A program made the translations under genes and the position numbers. The notes under the pieces are model-generated. The model saw nothing but the letters and a program-made list of their open reading frames with translations, ran no database searches and had not been told where the DNA came from. From Nannochloropsis salina CCMP1776 (Eukaryota; Sar; Eustigmatophyceae; Eustigmatales; Monodopsidaceae): DNA of 64,000 nucleotides. Where the stretch lies: positions 93,327 to 157,326 of the forward strand of contig SDOX01000008.1 in the NCBI GenBank assembly GCA_004565275.1, in the 5' to 3' direction. Below are positions 1 through 11,600 of this stretch, piece by piece. Each line of letters opens with the position of its first letter. Position 1 is the first letter of the stretch.

Positions 1-970
1 GTTGTCCGCCTGGTGGTCGTGGTTGATGATGGCAGCAAGCAGCAAGGCAAGCATGCAAGCGGTGCATGTTATTGTGGTGTAGTGGTGGGAGGGAGGGAAG
101 GGGAATGAGGCAGTGTTTGAGGTCGGTTTCCAAGCCGCCCTAAATACAACAAACAAGCTCTTCAGAACCAAACTCGTTACGCCGTCAGCGTCAAACACTC
201 CCCCTCCGCATGCTACACCACAGGTTGGTGGCAAAGCGGGTGCCCCTGGCTTGCCAAAGGGCAAGACCAAAAGGGGATGGGGGACAAGAAGAGGCTCGCT
301 TGATGATGATGAGGCATGGAAGGCACACACAGAGCACACCCACCACCGCGATGCCAGCCACAGACGCCAGGACCATGTAGAGGATGCGACGTGACAAACC
401 TGTACGGATGGGGTGGTGGTGGGTGGTATTGAGTGTGGTGCTGCGCACAAGACTGGGCCTAGGGAGACATGCTAGACTGCCTGCTGGCTGCTGGGCGGGG
501 GTCCTCAAAGCTTGTTGAGCCTCCTTACGTGCCGCCTTTCTAAGCAGTATGTGCGTCTATTACGCAAACAGGCCTTGGTGCTGGCACTATTAACAACACA
601 ACACCGTGCCTTTCTTCCGGGGTCCAAAGCTTCCGCTACAATCCATTGACTCATACCATGACTTCCTCCGTCCTTCCCACCGCGTCTGCCCCCTCCTTCG
701 ACGGGTCGCCTCGGTCTGCTGCCGTCAAGCGGCAGGGGCTTGGTTGGACAAGTCGAAAGCAGGGTCGGCGGCGTTAGTGTGGGGGAGATGGATATGAGCC
801 AGTGCATCAAATCATAAAAGACACATAAAACTCGCTCGATACAAGTTGTGGGGAGCCCTCGTTATTACGTTTGTCGTCTATGAGTCCTATCCCCCTCCTG
901 CCCATCTCTCTCCAGCACAACCCCGTCCACTGTACATGTCTTTGAATGTGTCTTTCTACATGGTTTCTAT
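1..970. other. No supported gene
   Basis: Only short open frames lie here. The best is on the minus strand (about 508-191): it has one strongly hydrophobic stretch, including VLASVAGIAVVGVLCVC, that could be a single membrane span, but it shows no family signature and its ends are unclear. It may be an exon of a gene running off the left edge. Nothing else recognisable is seen. Confidence 0.4.
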
Positions 971-1643
971 TTATATAAAGGTAGGGCCCCGAATCCTAAT
1001 TCTCCTCTTCCTTCTCCTCCGATCCGCTGGTTCCTCCCTCTTTTTACGTTTGTCCACAAGCGCGGCCTGATAAGGCTCATAGTCTTGAGTGTAAGCCAGT
1101 TGGACCTCGCGCTTGAACCGCTCCACCTCCGCCTTCCAAAACACTTCGGACATCGTCCGCTTGTCCTCCACACGCGCGACGTCTGCTTTCGCCTGCGCGA
1201 TCTCCGCCGCCGCCTTGTCCTCCACACGCGCGATCTCCGCTTGCGCCTGCGCGATCTCCGCCGCCGCCTTGTCCTCCACACGCGCGACGTCTGCTTTTAT
1301 ATTACGAGAAATGTATTCTATGGGTTCTTTCAGGCATCGAGGGGGCATACCCCAGGTATGTCCTTTGCGGCTTTCCCCCCAAGTCATCCAACCCTTCTTG
1401 CTTTTCAACCTGTGCCACGTAAGCGTTTGTCAGGCCCGTTTTGACCGCGATTTCATCAAAGGTAAGTCTAGCCTCCTTCTTGGCTTTCAGGAGGTTGTGT
1501 ACGTGGACAGCTTTCTCTTCCTCTATAAACCCTGTGGCAAACGCCCGTGTCGGGGTGATGGAGGCCGGGGCGAAGGAGGTAGACCTGGTCCAAGGGGAGA
1601 GGATAGACCCGCGGAAAAAAGCACGGCGGGTGCCAGACAACAT
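971..1643 (-). CDS. Cyanase-type HTH domain with coiled-coil tail (chimeric or broken cyanase copy)
   Basis: Reading from the ATG at 1643, an Arg/Ser/Thr-rich leader (a possible organelle-targeting peptide) is followed by LLKAKKEARLTFDEIA and TGLTNAYVAQ. This is the N-terminal helix-turn-helix of plant-type cyanate hydratase. In true cyanases the next part is a decamer-forming catalytic domain with Arg, Glu and Ser active-site residues; none of it is visible here. Downstream, in another frame (about 1330-971), comes a charged helical segment built on an 18-residue repeat (ARVEDKAAAEIAQ...), then an FWKAEVERFKREVQLAY helix and a basic tail. I could not find a GT-AG pair that joins the two parts in frame, so they may be two exons, two genes or a decayed copy. 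Cyanase activity is not expected from what is visible. Confidence 0.45.
1160..1294. repeat. 54-bp tandem repeat (two full copies plus a part)
   Basis: Units start at 1160, 1214 and 1268, each opening with CTTGTCCTCCACACGCGCGA on the plus strand. The length is 54 bp, so the repeat stays in frame as 18 residues on the minus strand, and the copies differ at only a few bases. It encodes the coiled coil of the cyanase-like locus. Confidence 0.85.
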
Positions 1644-2795
1644 GTATAGTGGCAGAGTGTGGTGCCTTTCCTTTTTCGTGTGTTGTGCTTGGGTGGAGCG
1701 GTAAAGGACGATAACGTGTGATAGGTGAGTATCTTGAAAATGACGGGCGGCGGGACAGTACAAAATTTGCGGGAGTACATTCATGCAGAATTACACATCA
1801 CAAAGGTAATTTGCATTTTCTTGAAATTACAAGAAAAATCAAGGAAAGGAGCTATGGACACATGAAACAACAATAGCAAGACTCGCGTAGACTCCATTCT
1901 ATTTAATTATAAATCGCCATCCCCCGCTTTGTATCCAGCCGCATCCGCTTGGAGATACTCGGACTCGGAGCATACTGAAAAATAAGCCTTTGGGGGGTAT
2001 CCGTGTTGCCGATGATGCGCGTCCAAAATGTTTCTTGCATCCCCCGTGTATAAGTTTAAAATATTGCAAAGGCTGAGGTTCTTCGACCATACATTTCCAG
2101 AGGTTGAGACACCGGTATTCGATTGCATGCAATAACCCTGTACAGTCTCAGCTTGGTAGCACTGATCGATTCTCCTTCCCCATAGATCACCTGAGGAAAG
2201 AAAGTGCAGCCGAGCAAGCATTGATTTGTGAGTTACTATGAATGCTGTGGATGATTTGCTTTGTTTTTCTGTCTTCAAAAGACAAAAGTCGGTGATGTAG
2301 TGAGACGTGACTGCCCTCTCTCTCCCCCCATGCACACGGGAGGTCTCTAACTCCTTCTTTGACTTCCTCTGTTGTCGAGGAGGGACTTCCTTTCCATTTG
2401 GAAAAGCGGTAAACGCGCGTCGACGGCACACAGCTGGTCAGAGGCAATGCAGTACTCTAGGATGACAACCTTGTCTCCAGCAGCAACGCTGCCAACTGGT
2501 ATTACTGTACCAGAAAGGCGCCTCCACGTCCACTATCCCAAGAAACGGCATGCGCACACACGTACACATATGAATACATATAGGCATACGAAAAAATCAT
2601 ATCCCTCCTTCTGGTTTCCTTCGTATTATCTATTCCCTACCGTCCCCCATCATCTCTTCTTTCTCCTTCTCTCGCCTTAGTCATGAATAAATCACATCAA
2701 GTACAAGAAAGACACAGTAATGATGCATAGATGTGTATGCTAACCGGAAAGCTTTGTTTCTTCCCTTGTCCCTCCAATGCCATCACTATTGGTCC
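1644..2795. other. Intergenic, no supported gene
   Basis: This lies between the 5' end of the cyanase-like gene and the 3' end of the DYRK gene. Short open frames on both strands lack family signatures or plausible splice joins. The stretch is more AT-rich than the flanking genes, as expected for untranslated and promoter DNA. Confidence 0.4.
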
Positions 2796-4916
2796 CTACG
2801 TGTATGCTTGCGAGTCGAAGCCAGAGGTCATCAAGGGCGGAAGTTGATTGTGCTGCACCGCATGGGCGGTGGTGGCCGTCACCCTGGGAGATCTGGGTTG
2901 CGGTTGTGGCTGCTGCGATTGACCTCCGCTGTCTTTGCCTGCCTCAACTCTCTCCACCCTTTTCACAGGCGCCGCCAGGGCCTCGGCTCCCGTGACGAAG
3001 GGATGCCGGAGCGCCTCGCTGGGCGTGATGCGATGCGCAGGGTCGTAGTGCAGCATGCGCAAGACCAGGTCCACAAAGACCTGGTAGTGGGCGACCTGGT
3101 GACCCGGATCGTCCGCGCGTCGGCCCTGCGGCCCCCCTGTGTGCATGCCGACGATCTCCGCCAGCCGCAATTGTGGGGAGGCGGGCCCTTTCCAGGCTTT
3201 GCTGCTTTGAGCGCCCGCCCCCGAAGCAGACGGCTTGAGACGCCACTGGGCTGTACCCCTCGACGGGGCCTCAGGGAGGCATTCGAAGAGCGTGTCGCGC
3301 GCCGCCGCAGGCGCCTTTTCCAGCATGGAAAGGGGGGGAAGGCCGAGCACCTCCACCAGGCGGCGCATCTGATCGTGCTGGTCCGTCCCGCCGAAGAGGG
3401 GCTCCCCCGTGTGCATTTCCACCAGGACGCAGCCCAGAGACCACATGTCGATGGCCACCGAGTAAGGGAGGCCGAGCATCACCTCGGGAGAGCGGTAGAA
3501 GCGGGACTGGATGTAGGAATACATGCGCTTGTGGCTGCGGCAGGAGGACCCAAAGTCGATCAGCTTGATCCCACTCCGCTTGGGGTGGCGCAGCAGAATG
3601 TTCTCGGGTTTGAGGTCGCAGTGGATGATGTCCACGTCTGGGCGGGCCAGGAAGTCCAGGGCCTTGAGGATCTGCTTGGTGAACTTCCGGAGGAGCGCGA
3701 GCGAGACCCCGGCGAACTTGGTGTACTTGAGGAGGTCGTAGAGATTGTAGGAGAGCATCTCGAAGACCAGGACCTGGTGGTTCCGGTGGATGAAGTGCTC
3801 TTGCAGGCGCACCATGTTGAATTCGTCCGTGGCGTCCATCTGTTTGAGGGCCTCCAGGAGATCCACCTCTGTTTTCGCCTGCACCATGAAGGGCTTGCGG
3901 CTCTTGATGATCTTCACCGCCACCTCCCGCCCCGTGCTCCGGTCCAGGCCTCGCACCACTTGCCCGAACGAACCCTTTCCGATCCGATTCTTGAGCACGT
4001 ACCGGTCCCGAAGGACCTCCTCGCGTTGGACAATGTAGTCGTAGTGTTCGTCGTCCCACCCGCTGTTGTAGACGCCCTTCCCAGACGGGCCAGCGGCAGC
4101 CGGGGGCTGGGAGGCCGGGAGGGAGGAAGAGGTGGAGGAGGACGCTACCGCCGCCATTGCCGTGCTTTTATTGGAGGACGGAGGGTTTGTGTTGGGGTGG
4201 GCTCGAAGGGCAGAGTCCGCGTCTTTTTGGCTGTGAACGGAGGCCGTTGCTTTCGCCGCAGCCGCTTCCCTCTCCAAGCGCAGGGCCTTCTGCTCGTAAT
4301 ACTGGGTGTTAATGGCCTTGTACGTCTCAATCAGCTGTATGGACAGGCGGTTCAATGGCCGTGTCTGCGACGATCGGCGTCTTCGCCGTGGGCCCCCATG
4401 ACTCGCGTTACTACTTAGGCTGCTGCTACTGCTGCTGCACACCATCGCATCAATCGGTTCCGCGGACCCAGCGCCTGTGGGCGCCTGCATGGATTGATAC
4501 GGCAAACCTGGATGCTTGCCCTTCTCGAAAAATGACTCATTGGGTTGCACAGGCCAAGCGACATTGTCCTTTGGGGCACCAAAAGAGTAATGAGGTTTCA
4601 CTTGCGTGTCTCCTCGCTCCTCTGTTAACATTGTACCTGACGCATCTGCGGCCACTACCATTGCGTCCATGTGCCTTTGCGCTTCGTGCACGTGCTGATG
4701 CCGGAAGTACGCCTTCTGATCCTGACGATGGCCGTGGGAGGGCGGTGCGTGGCCTGGTGGGGGGGCAGTGATACCAATGGGTCCCCCTGTCCCAGTACCC
4801 CCCAGGTGCACGTCCTCTTCTTGCTTTCGACTTCCATGCTCTCCTTGTTGTATTTGTGCTTGTTGTTGTCCACCGCGGACTATGCTGGCCGCTAAACCAG
4901 CCCACCCTGACGGCAT
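2796..4916 (-). CDS. DYRK-family dual-specificity protein kinase (DYRK1/minibrain-like)
   Basis: Single exon of 706 codons from the ATG at 4916; the frame stays open a little further upstream but without another ATG. After a disordered Gln/Gly/Ser/Pro-rich region comes a DYRK-homology box ([15 protein letters not shown], near residue 185) and [11 protein letters not shown] just before the kinase. The kinase has a Gly loop ([10 protein letters not shown], about residue 312), AVKIIK lysine, HCDLKPEN catalytic loop (about 431) and DFGSS. The activation loop holds the YxY pair ([14 protein letters not shown], about 465) that DYRKs autophosphorylate during folding. Family members phosphorylate Ser/Thr in splicing, cell-cycle and transcription proteins. 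All catalytic residues are present, so it should be active. The NAPA-type box and HCDLKPEN favour the DYRK1/plant-DYRK branch over HIPK, but the subclass is not certain. Confidence 0.93.
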   Translation of the reverse strand: MPSGWAGLAASIVRGGQQQAQIQQGEHGSRKQEEDVHLGGTGTGGPIGITAPPPGHAPPSHGHRQDQKAYFRHQHVHEAQRHMDAMVVAADASGTMLTEERGDTQVKPHYSFGAPKDNVAWPVQPNESFFEKGKHPGLPYQSMQAPTGAGSAEPIDAMVCSSSSSSLSSNASHGGPRRRRRSSQTRPLNRLSIQLIETYKAINTQYYEQKALRLEREAAAAKATASVHSQKDADSALRAHPNTNPPSSNKSTAMAAVASSSTSSSLPASQPPAAAGPSGKGVYNSGWDDEHYDYIVQREEVLRDRYVLKNRIGKGSFGQVVRGLDRSTGREVAVKIIKSRKPFMVQAKTEVDLLEALKQMDATDEFNMVRLQEHFIHRNHQVLVFEMLSYNLYDLLKYTKFAGVSLALLRKFTKQILKALDFLARPDVDIIHCDLKPENILLRHPKRSGIKLIDFGSSCRSHKRMYSYIQSRFYRSPEVMLGLPYSVAIDMWSLGCVLVEMHTGEPLFGGTDQHDQMRRLVEVLGLPPLSMLEKAPAAARDTLFECLPEAPSRGTAQWRLKPSASGAGAQSSKAWKGPASPQLRLAEIVGMHTGGPQGRRADDPGHQVAHYQVFVDLVLRMLHYDPAHRITPSEALRHPFVTGAEALAAPVKRVERVEAGKDSGGQSQQPQPQPRSPRVTATTAHAVQHNQLPPLMTSGFDSQAYT

Positions 4917-5648
4917 TATGCTGGTATGGGTCGTCGTTCCGTGCTCCTGGCCTCGGGAACACCTCGACAAATTGTTCTCAGCAAACAAACAATTTTCAGC
5001 TCCCCTGTCTCCGTCGCAACCAGTGGTTGCTCTTTCCTATCGATGAAGATTTTCAAAATAGCAATTACACAATCAGCTACGATGCCACTCCTGTCAAAGT
5101 TGCACCCGGATGAAAAACCCTGCATGGAGGTCTCGCGCAAGCTTCCATCTATGAAACGGGCTATAAAGATTTCGAAAGTGCACCTGGCACCCAAAATACA
5201 CACTTTGTGGCATTTACGAAATATATTTAAAGCAGATTCCTACCACTAAACATTTTACCGTGGGCAAAGGACGGCCCCAGTGGACATTATATCTTCCCAT
5301 ACTCATTCAAACCCCCATGGGCCTTCAACGGCTATGTCGTCGTTGTCCCCTCTGCATCTTGTCGCTGCAAGCCCAAACACCTACAGCACGAGCAAACATT
5401 TCCGTCCACGGGCATACACATCTTTTTAACCATGTAGCCTATCATGGAAGCGTACGAATTGACCCGGCAGTCCTGCCTGGGCCCAAGCATGGGGCAGAAG
5501 GCACACGGCAAAGGTGTAACGTCTGTCGCAGCCGGGAGGCAGAACGAGAACAGCCTCATATCCGGCACGGCACATAGCAGAAAACATCACCTCTGTCACG
5601 GGAGGCACGGGCACCTCCCACCCCGGTTTCACGGGGTGCTTTGGAGGT
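4917..5648. other. Intergenic between DYRK and the low-complexity gene
   Basis: This divergent region probably holds both promoters. A minus-strand open frame from the ATG at 5559 to 5332 encodes about 75 residues rich in Cys (for example CAFCPMLGPRQDC and CSCCRC) and could be a small Cys-rich protein or an exon, but I cannot name it. No other signal is seen. Confidence 0.3.
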
Positions 5649-8600
5649 GTGGTTGACAATTATCTGCCTCTTATTTGTTCTCTTCGTTCATCTTCACAGG
5701 ACATTGCAGCGCGACAGCTTTTTGGAGTCATGCTGAGTTACCTGATAGCTTTTCTACTTTTCCTGCTTGGGCTCAAGCTCTGGGAAATGCACCAAGACAA
5801 CCCTTCCAGAGAGCAAGCAAAGGCACACACATGTCACAAGAAGAAAAAGAAAGGAGCCAAGGCGGATGAGATGCCTGGTGCTGGTGCAGGTGGTTCCAAC
5901 TCCTCCATTAGGACAGCGAAGAACACGGCGGGGCATTACACCACTGGGGCCGAAGCCGCCATCTGCGTGGATGCTACCCGGCGGGAGTCATCCCTTCCCT
6001 CGACCACAGTTGTGAAGCTCTCTTCGACTGCAAAGCTGCGGAAAGTGAAGCGAAAAGGAACAGCCGAATCACAATCGAAAGAGGAAGTGTCCGAGAGCAG
6101 GAATGGGAAGCTTTCTTGTGAAAACGGCGCCTCGGAAGCGACGGGTCCTACCATGGGCTCCCCGACAAATGCAGCAAAGCGGAAATACGGGAGGCAAAAA
6201 CATGCAGACGACGGGGAGCAGGGCCAGGAAAGTCAGGGCTCCCCTACGGGCTTATGGAGCGATTTGATTGCGGCCGCGGCGGTCCCTCCCAAGGACCTAT
6301 CCACAGAGGCACGAGAATCAACACGTGTACCAGCAGACACTGAACAATCTTTGGCACAAAAAAGCGAGGAGGAGGAGCGGCGACGACGTCGGGAGCGGAG
6401 AAAGCGCCGGAAGAAAGAGAAGGAAAATGTGGAGGCGGAGCTGGATCCCTGGGCGGCATTTGCCTCTGCCCTTTTAGAGGCGGAGATCCCTCAGGGCGCC
6501 TACAACGCCGGATCCGTCCCCGGTGGAATTTTGCTGCGTCGATCCCTGGAGGAGAAGCCCAGGAAGAGGAAAGGGAAGCCGGGAAGGCGGGTGAGCTTCG
6601 CGGCAGATGCCACGCCCATCCCGGACACCATGTATTTGAACGCCAGCCGGGAACGATGGGAGCGAGAGCAGCGGGAGCTGGAGGCATACTGGGGTCGGGA
6701 ACGGGGGAATACACAAGAATATGAGGGGCAGAAAGGAAGGGACGGGCTGGAGCAGCGTCGTGGGGAGTATGTAAGGCATGGAGGGGAGGGTGCCGGTCGG
6801 GAGGAAGCGAGGGAGAGGGAGGCGGTCGAGCAGCAGGAGAGGGAGAAGAAGGAGGCGGAGAGACAACAATGGGAGCGAGTCCTTTGGGAGGAGAAGAGGA
6901 AGAAGACACAGGAGTGGCGACGGAAAGGGAGTTGGGATCAGGCCTCTGCCGCGTTGGATAATGTCAGGGAGGGAGGTGGGTGGAGGGGTTGGGAGGGGGT
7001 CTCTCGGGAGGGATGGAAAGAGGAGAGGAAGCGGTGGGAGGAGGGGAGGGGCGGGTCAGGGCCGACGAGAGATGCGCGCGGTCTCCATGGTGGGGAGGGA
7101 AAGGAGAGGGAGGGTCAGGAGAAGGAGAGGGAGGGTCAGGAGGAGGAGAGCCGGCGCCTGGAGGGGGAAGGAGGGGGGGAAGGAGGGCAGAAGGCGGAGG
7201 CCGTTGCAAGGGTGGAGATGGTGGAGGAGTGTCACCCAGGGCACCAGAGTAAGGGAGGAGTGGGTCCAGGAGCAGCGGCCGGGGGGGAGAGAGAGAGGAT
7301 CGGCCGGGGCGGCGGAGGGGGGCACGTGGGCGCAGGAGAAGAAAGTGCGGGCGGCTGACTTGGGCGCGGGGGGGGGGGGGCGAGGAGCCCGAGATCCCAC
7401 AGGCGGGCCTCTGGAAGGAGCTGATAGCGGCCGCTGCGAATGCGGCGGCGGAGACCATCACTTGCTCGGGCCCTCAGGAGGGGGACGGAGGGAGGGAGGG
7501 GAGGGAGGACCCTGTGGGGTCGCTGTGGAAGGAGCTGGTGGCAGCAACAGCGGCGACGGCGAGTCAGAGCTTGGCGGCTGCGGAGGGAGGGAGGGAGCGA
7601 GGGGGGAAGGGCGACGGGGGGGGGAGGCGGGAGAAGGAAGAGGCGGGGAAGGACGCGAGCCTGTGGGAAGAGCTGATCGCGGTGGCGGGGGCGACGGCGG
7701 CCCATACCTTGACGTGGAGCACGGGGGAGAGGAATGAAGGAGGGAAGGAGGGAAGGAGGGAGGGAGGGAGGAAGGATCATGAGGACGAGAAAGCTACGGC
7801 TGACCCGTGGGCGGATTTCGCCTCGCTATTGGTGCTGGCTGCCACGCCGCTTCCAGGGGAGAAGGGGGGAAGGGAGGGCCTGGGGGGAGGGCGGGGTGGA
7901 GGAGGGGGAAAAGGAGGGGCGGCCGGGGAGGAAGGGAGGTGAAAGCAGTTTGTCGGGCGCAGAGACGCAGGGGGGGGAGGAGACGAGTCGTGGGGTGCGG
8001 ACCGCCTCTCCGAGTCCCAAGGCGGTCTCTCTTCCGCGAACCCGAGCGCTGCCTCCTCGTGTGGGGGGGGGGAAGAGGGAAGGGGGAGGGAGCCGAGTTT
8101 GTGGACCGGGAGGAGGAGATGGGCGCAGGCAAGACCGTGTCGGGGAGAGGTGCGGGAGGGTCAGGGAGGTCGACAGAGGGGGCGGGGGGGGCAAAGAGGA
8201 GGAAGCATGCGTGGATCCCTGCATCGACTTGGCCGCTGCGGTGGGAGAGGACGAGGACAACGGGGAGGGAGGGGAGGGAGGGAGGGAAGCAGAGGCGGTG
8301 GGCGTGGAGGAGGAGGAGAGAAGGAGGGTGGGGGACCAGGGCGTCTCTAACGACGGACACATTGCCCGAGGAGAGGGCGAAGGTCCCTTCTTTGTTTCCA
8401 GGAATGTTCCTGAGACCGTCAAGAATGTTCCTGAGACCGTCAAGAATGTTTCAGAGCTTGCCAGGGACGTTGAGGGTGGGAAGGGGACAAGTACGAAGGG
8501 AAATGGGGAGGGGAAGTCTGGGGAAGGCAGGGCTTCGTTCTGGGATAACCTCTTCTCGGGGGCGGAAGCTAGAAGGGAGGAGGAGGAGGAAGTAGCGGGG

Positions 8601-11600
8601 GAGGAGGAGGAGAAGGGGGGGGGGCGAGTCAGGGAGGATGCGGGGGGGAGGGCGGAGGCAGAGGAGAGGACTTTGGTTGAGTGCATCGCGGCGGCCCGAG
8701 AGGCTGCCAAAGTCGCCGCTGCCGCCGCCACCGCCGCCGCCAACGCCGCCGCTGTCGCTTCTGGGTCCCGAGCTCGTCCGGAGGGAGGGCTCAGCAGGGG
8801 CGGGCGCGGAATCGGAGGGGAAGGGGATTCGACAGGCCTTGTCCTGGTGGAGGAGTGCGGCGAGGCCGGGGGAAGCCTGACCGCGGGGGGAGAGGAAGGC
8901 GTAGGGAGGGAGGGAGGGAGGGAGGGAGGGAGGGAAGTCAAGGAGACAGCGGACTCGAACGTGACGGGCTCGCCCTCTTCGCTTCCGCCAGCCCCGCCTC
9001 TCCCGCCCAGCTCCCCGGCCCGCAAGACTCGGCAGGAGCGGGGGGCGAGGGCCGCCGAGGGGGACGAGCTCGGGGGGGGGGCTTGGCAGGGCGGGGAGGG
9101 AGGGCGGGGGGGAGGTGCGGGGCTGGAGCCGGACCAGGAGTGGGAGCTGTTCAGGTCGAGTCTGGTGGCGGTCTCGGGGGGGGGGGGGACTCGGGGCAGG
9201 GACAGGGTGGGGACGGTGACCTTGCCTCTCCCTGCGGCGGGGGGGGGCTCCCCGATCACTCGGCTTGGTCCCAGACGAGCCGGAAGACAGGCGGACGGAG
9301 AGGGGAGAGGGAGGGGATGGACCGGGGGGGGGGGAGCGGAGGCGGAGGTCTCAGGAGGAAGGAGGGAATCCACGCCTAGGGCCGGGGGGCGGCCGGAGAA
9401 GTCGCCTCCGCCCCCGCCACGGCAATGCCCGAGCCCAGTGCCCCCCTCGTCCCGTGCGGCAGCCACTTGGACGCTTCCTCCCCTTTCTCATAGCCTCGCA
9501 CGCTCTCCGCGTCCGGGCGCTCTTCCCCCTTCCCTCCCTCCTTCCCTCCCTCATTTCCCTCCTTCCCCCCCTCCTCTATCGAGCGCCTCCGGCAGGAGCG
9601 ACGACGGGCATTCGGTCAAGGGGAAGGAGGAGAAAATGCCGGAGCGCGCATCGGAGCGTGTGCGGAAGGGAGGGAAGGAGGGAGAGAGGGAGGAAGTGTC
9701 TGCGACATGGGCCGGGGAGAAGGTGGTCCCGGCGGAGCCCGCCACGAGGGGGGTGGAGGGTGAGAACAGGGGATTTGCGGGGCGGTTGGAGGGAGGTTCA
9801 TATAGTAAGACATTCGACGAGGAGATGCCGCCAACCCTCATGGCGGAGGTAGAGACGGAAAAGGAGAAGGGGGAGGGCGGGAAGGAGTTCGGGAAGGAGA
9901 ACGGGAAGGAGGGCGGGAAGGAGGGCGGGAAGGAGGGCGGGAAGGAGGGCGGTCCTGGGGCGGAGTTGGCCGTGGACGTTGGTCCCTCCGCCCTGGTCGC
10001 CCCGGCAGGGAGCCCTGGGGTCAAAGATAGGCCGAATCGCCGAGAAGGAGGGAGGGTGGCCACCAAGAAGGAGGAAGGGGACGAGAAATCCGCCCGCAGC
10101 CTGTCCGGCCTCTGGGCGGATCTAGCCGCCGCGGCCCCCGCCCCTGTCGCTCTTCCTGCCTCTCTTCCTACCTCCACAGCTGCCAGGGGCCTGGGGGAAA
10201 GCGGCCGCGGGCAAGAGGCGATGGGACGAGGAGGCGGTATGGCCGTTGGGGAGGCGGCGGCGTGGCGGTCGAATCCCCTCCGGGAAAAGAGCCGGGACTC
10301 TGCTCCTCGGCCTAGGGAGGGGGGGGGCGTGAGAGTGACGTCGCTGCCCGAGGCCGAGAGGGAGGGGGCAGGGGCGGCGACGACGGGGTTGGGTACGGAG
10401 ACGTCTGTCGGGAAGGGCGGAGGACCCGACGCGACAGGGACCGCGGGGAGGAAGGCGGGGGGGAGGGAAGGGGGGAGGGCGGGGGGCAAGAGTCTAACCG
10501 GGCTGTGGGCGGCCTTTGCTGCGGGTGCGGGCGGCGGGCCGAGAGATGTGCTCGGGAAGGGAAAGAAAAAAGGATCGGCGAGCCTGGGAGGCGGAAGGGA
10601 GGGAGGGAGGGAGGGAGGGAGGGAGGGCGGGGAGAGGCCGGGTCCCGTTCAGAGGGATGGTCCATCAGGTGGGGGAGACAGGGGCCTGGCACAGGAAGAG
10701 AGGCCGCAACATGGGCGGGCGCCGGCCGAGGAGGAGCTGCGGCGAGAGGGGCAAGAGGTGCTCGGGACCGGCGGGGGGGGGACCGCGACGTCCTTGGTGG
10801 CGGCGCTGGAGTGGGAGGGCCAGAGTGACAAGGAAAGGGGCGCCAAGGGGGGAATCGCGTCCCCTGACCGGGGTCGAGGGGGAGGGTCGGAGGGAAGGGG
10901 AGGCGTTGGTCCCCCTCGGGCCTTTGCTGGCGTGGATGAGGGGAGGCAACGCGGGGGCAAGGAGGGAGACGGGCGGGAAGAAGGGAGGGAGGGGGCGGGG
11001 GAGGAAGGGGAGGATGGGGATGGACAGGCACCGCCCGCGACATTCCCGGACATGCGCGCTGCCTGCAAGGCGTACAGCTCCCCCGTCGCCACAGCCTCGA
11101 GGATGCTTCAGGGGGGGGTGGAGGAATGCAAGCACGCAGTCGACACCCCGTCCTCTACCCCGTCCTCCCTCCCTCCCTCCTCCCTCCTTGCCCACGGCCC
11201 CGCCTCTGACGAGAAGGAGGCGTCGGCGACATTGTTGGGGCCGAGCCCCTCCTATCCTCCCGAGAGCCACAGTCGCAGCAGCAGCAGTGGCACTTTCCAC
11301 AAGACGGTGCTTGCGACAGGGGCGTCTCTTCCCCTCGGGACCTGCCCTGCGAGTTCTTCCAAGTTGGAGAATTTGGTCATTCCCGCCTGCCTACAGTCTC
11401 CCCCCGCCCCCACCCCGCTCTCCCCCGCGCGCCTGCCCCTCCGAGAGATGTACGCTTTCCTCCGCCAGCGGGAACTGAGCTGGTTGCGCTCGCTCCCTCC
11501 CCCTTACCAAGCGGCCTTGGACCATGGGCACAGCGGGCAATCCTTCTGCGCGCACCACCTCACCCACTCGGGCCGTCTCCTCCTCTGCTTGCTCAACCTG

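Noticed and set aside
2733-4418. Long plus-strand open frame opposite the DYRK kinase
   Set aside because: It is the antisense of a clear kinase domain; its Arg/Gly/Leu-rich product has no signature. GC-rich codon bias keeps the opposite strand open.
5332-5568. Cys-rich minus-strand frame resembling a PLAC8/LITAF-type protein
   Set aside because: The Cys spacing does not fit either family, and no supporting exon was found.
7826-10489. Long Pro/Ser-rich minus-strand frames opposite the low-complexity gene
   Set aside because: They are the mirror of GREG-type repeats (PPSLPPSL) and lack any non-repetitive domain. The plus strand carries the conserved Trp motifs and a folded C-terminus.
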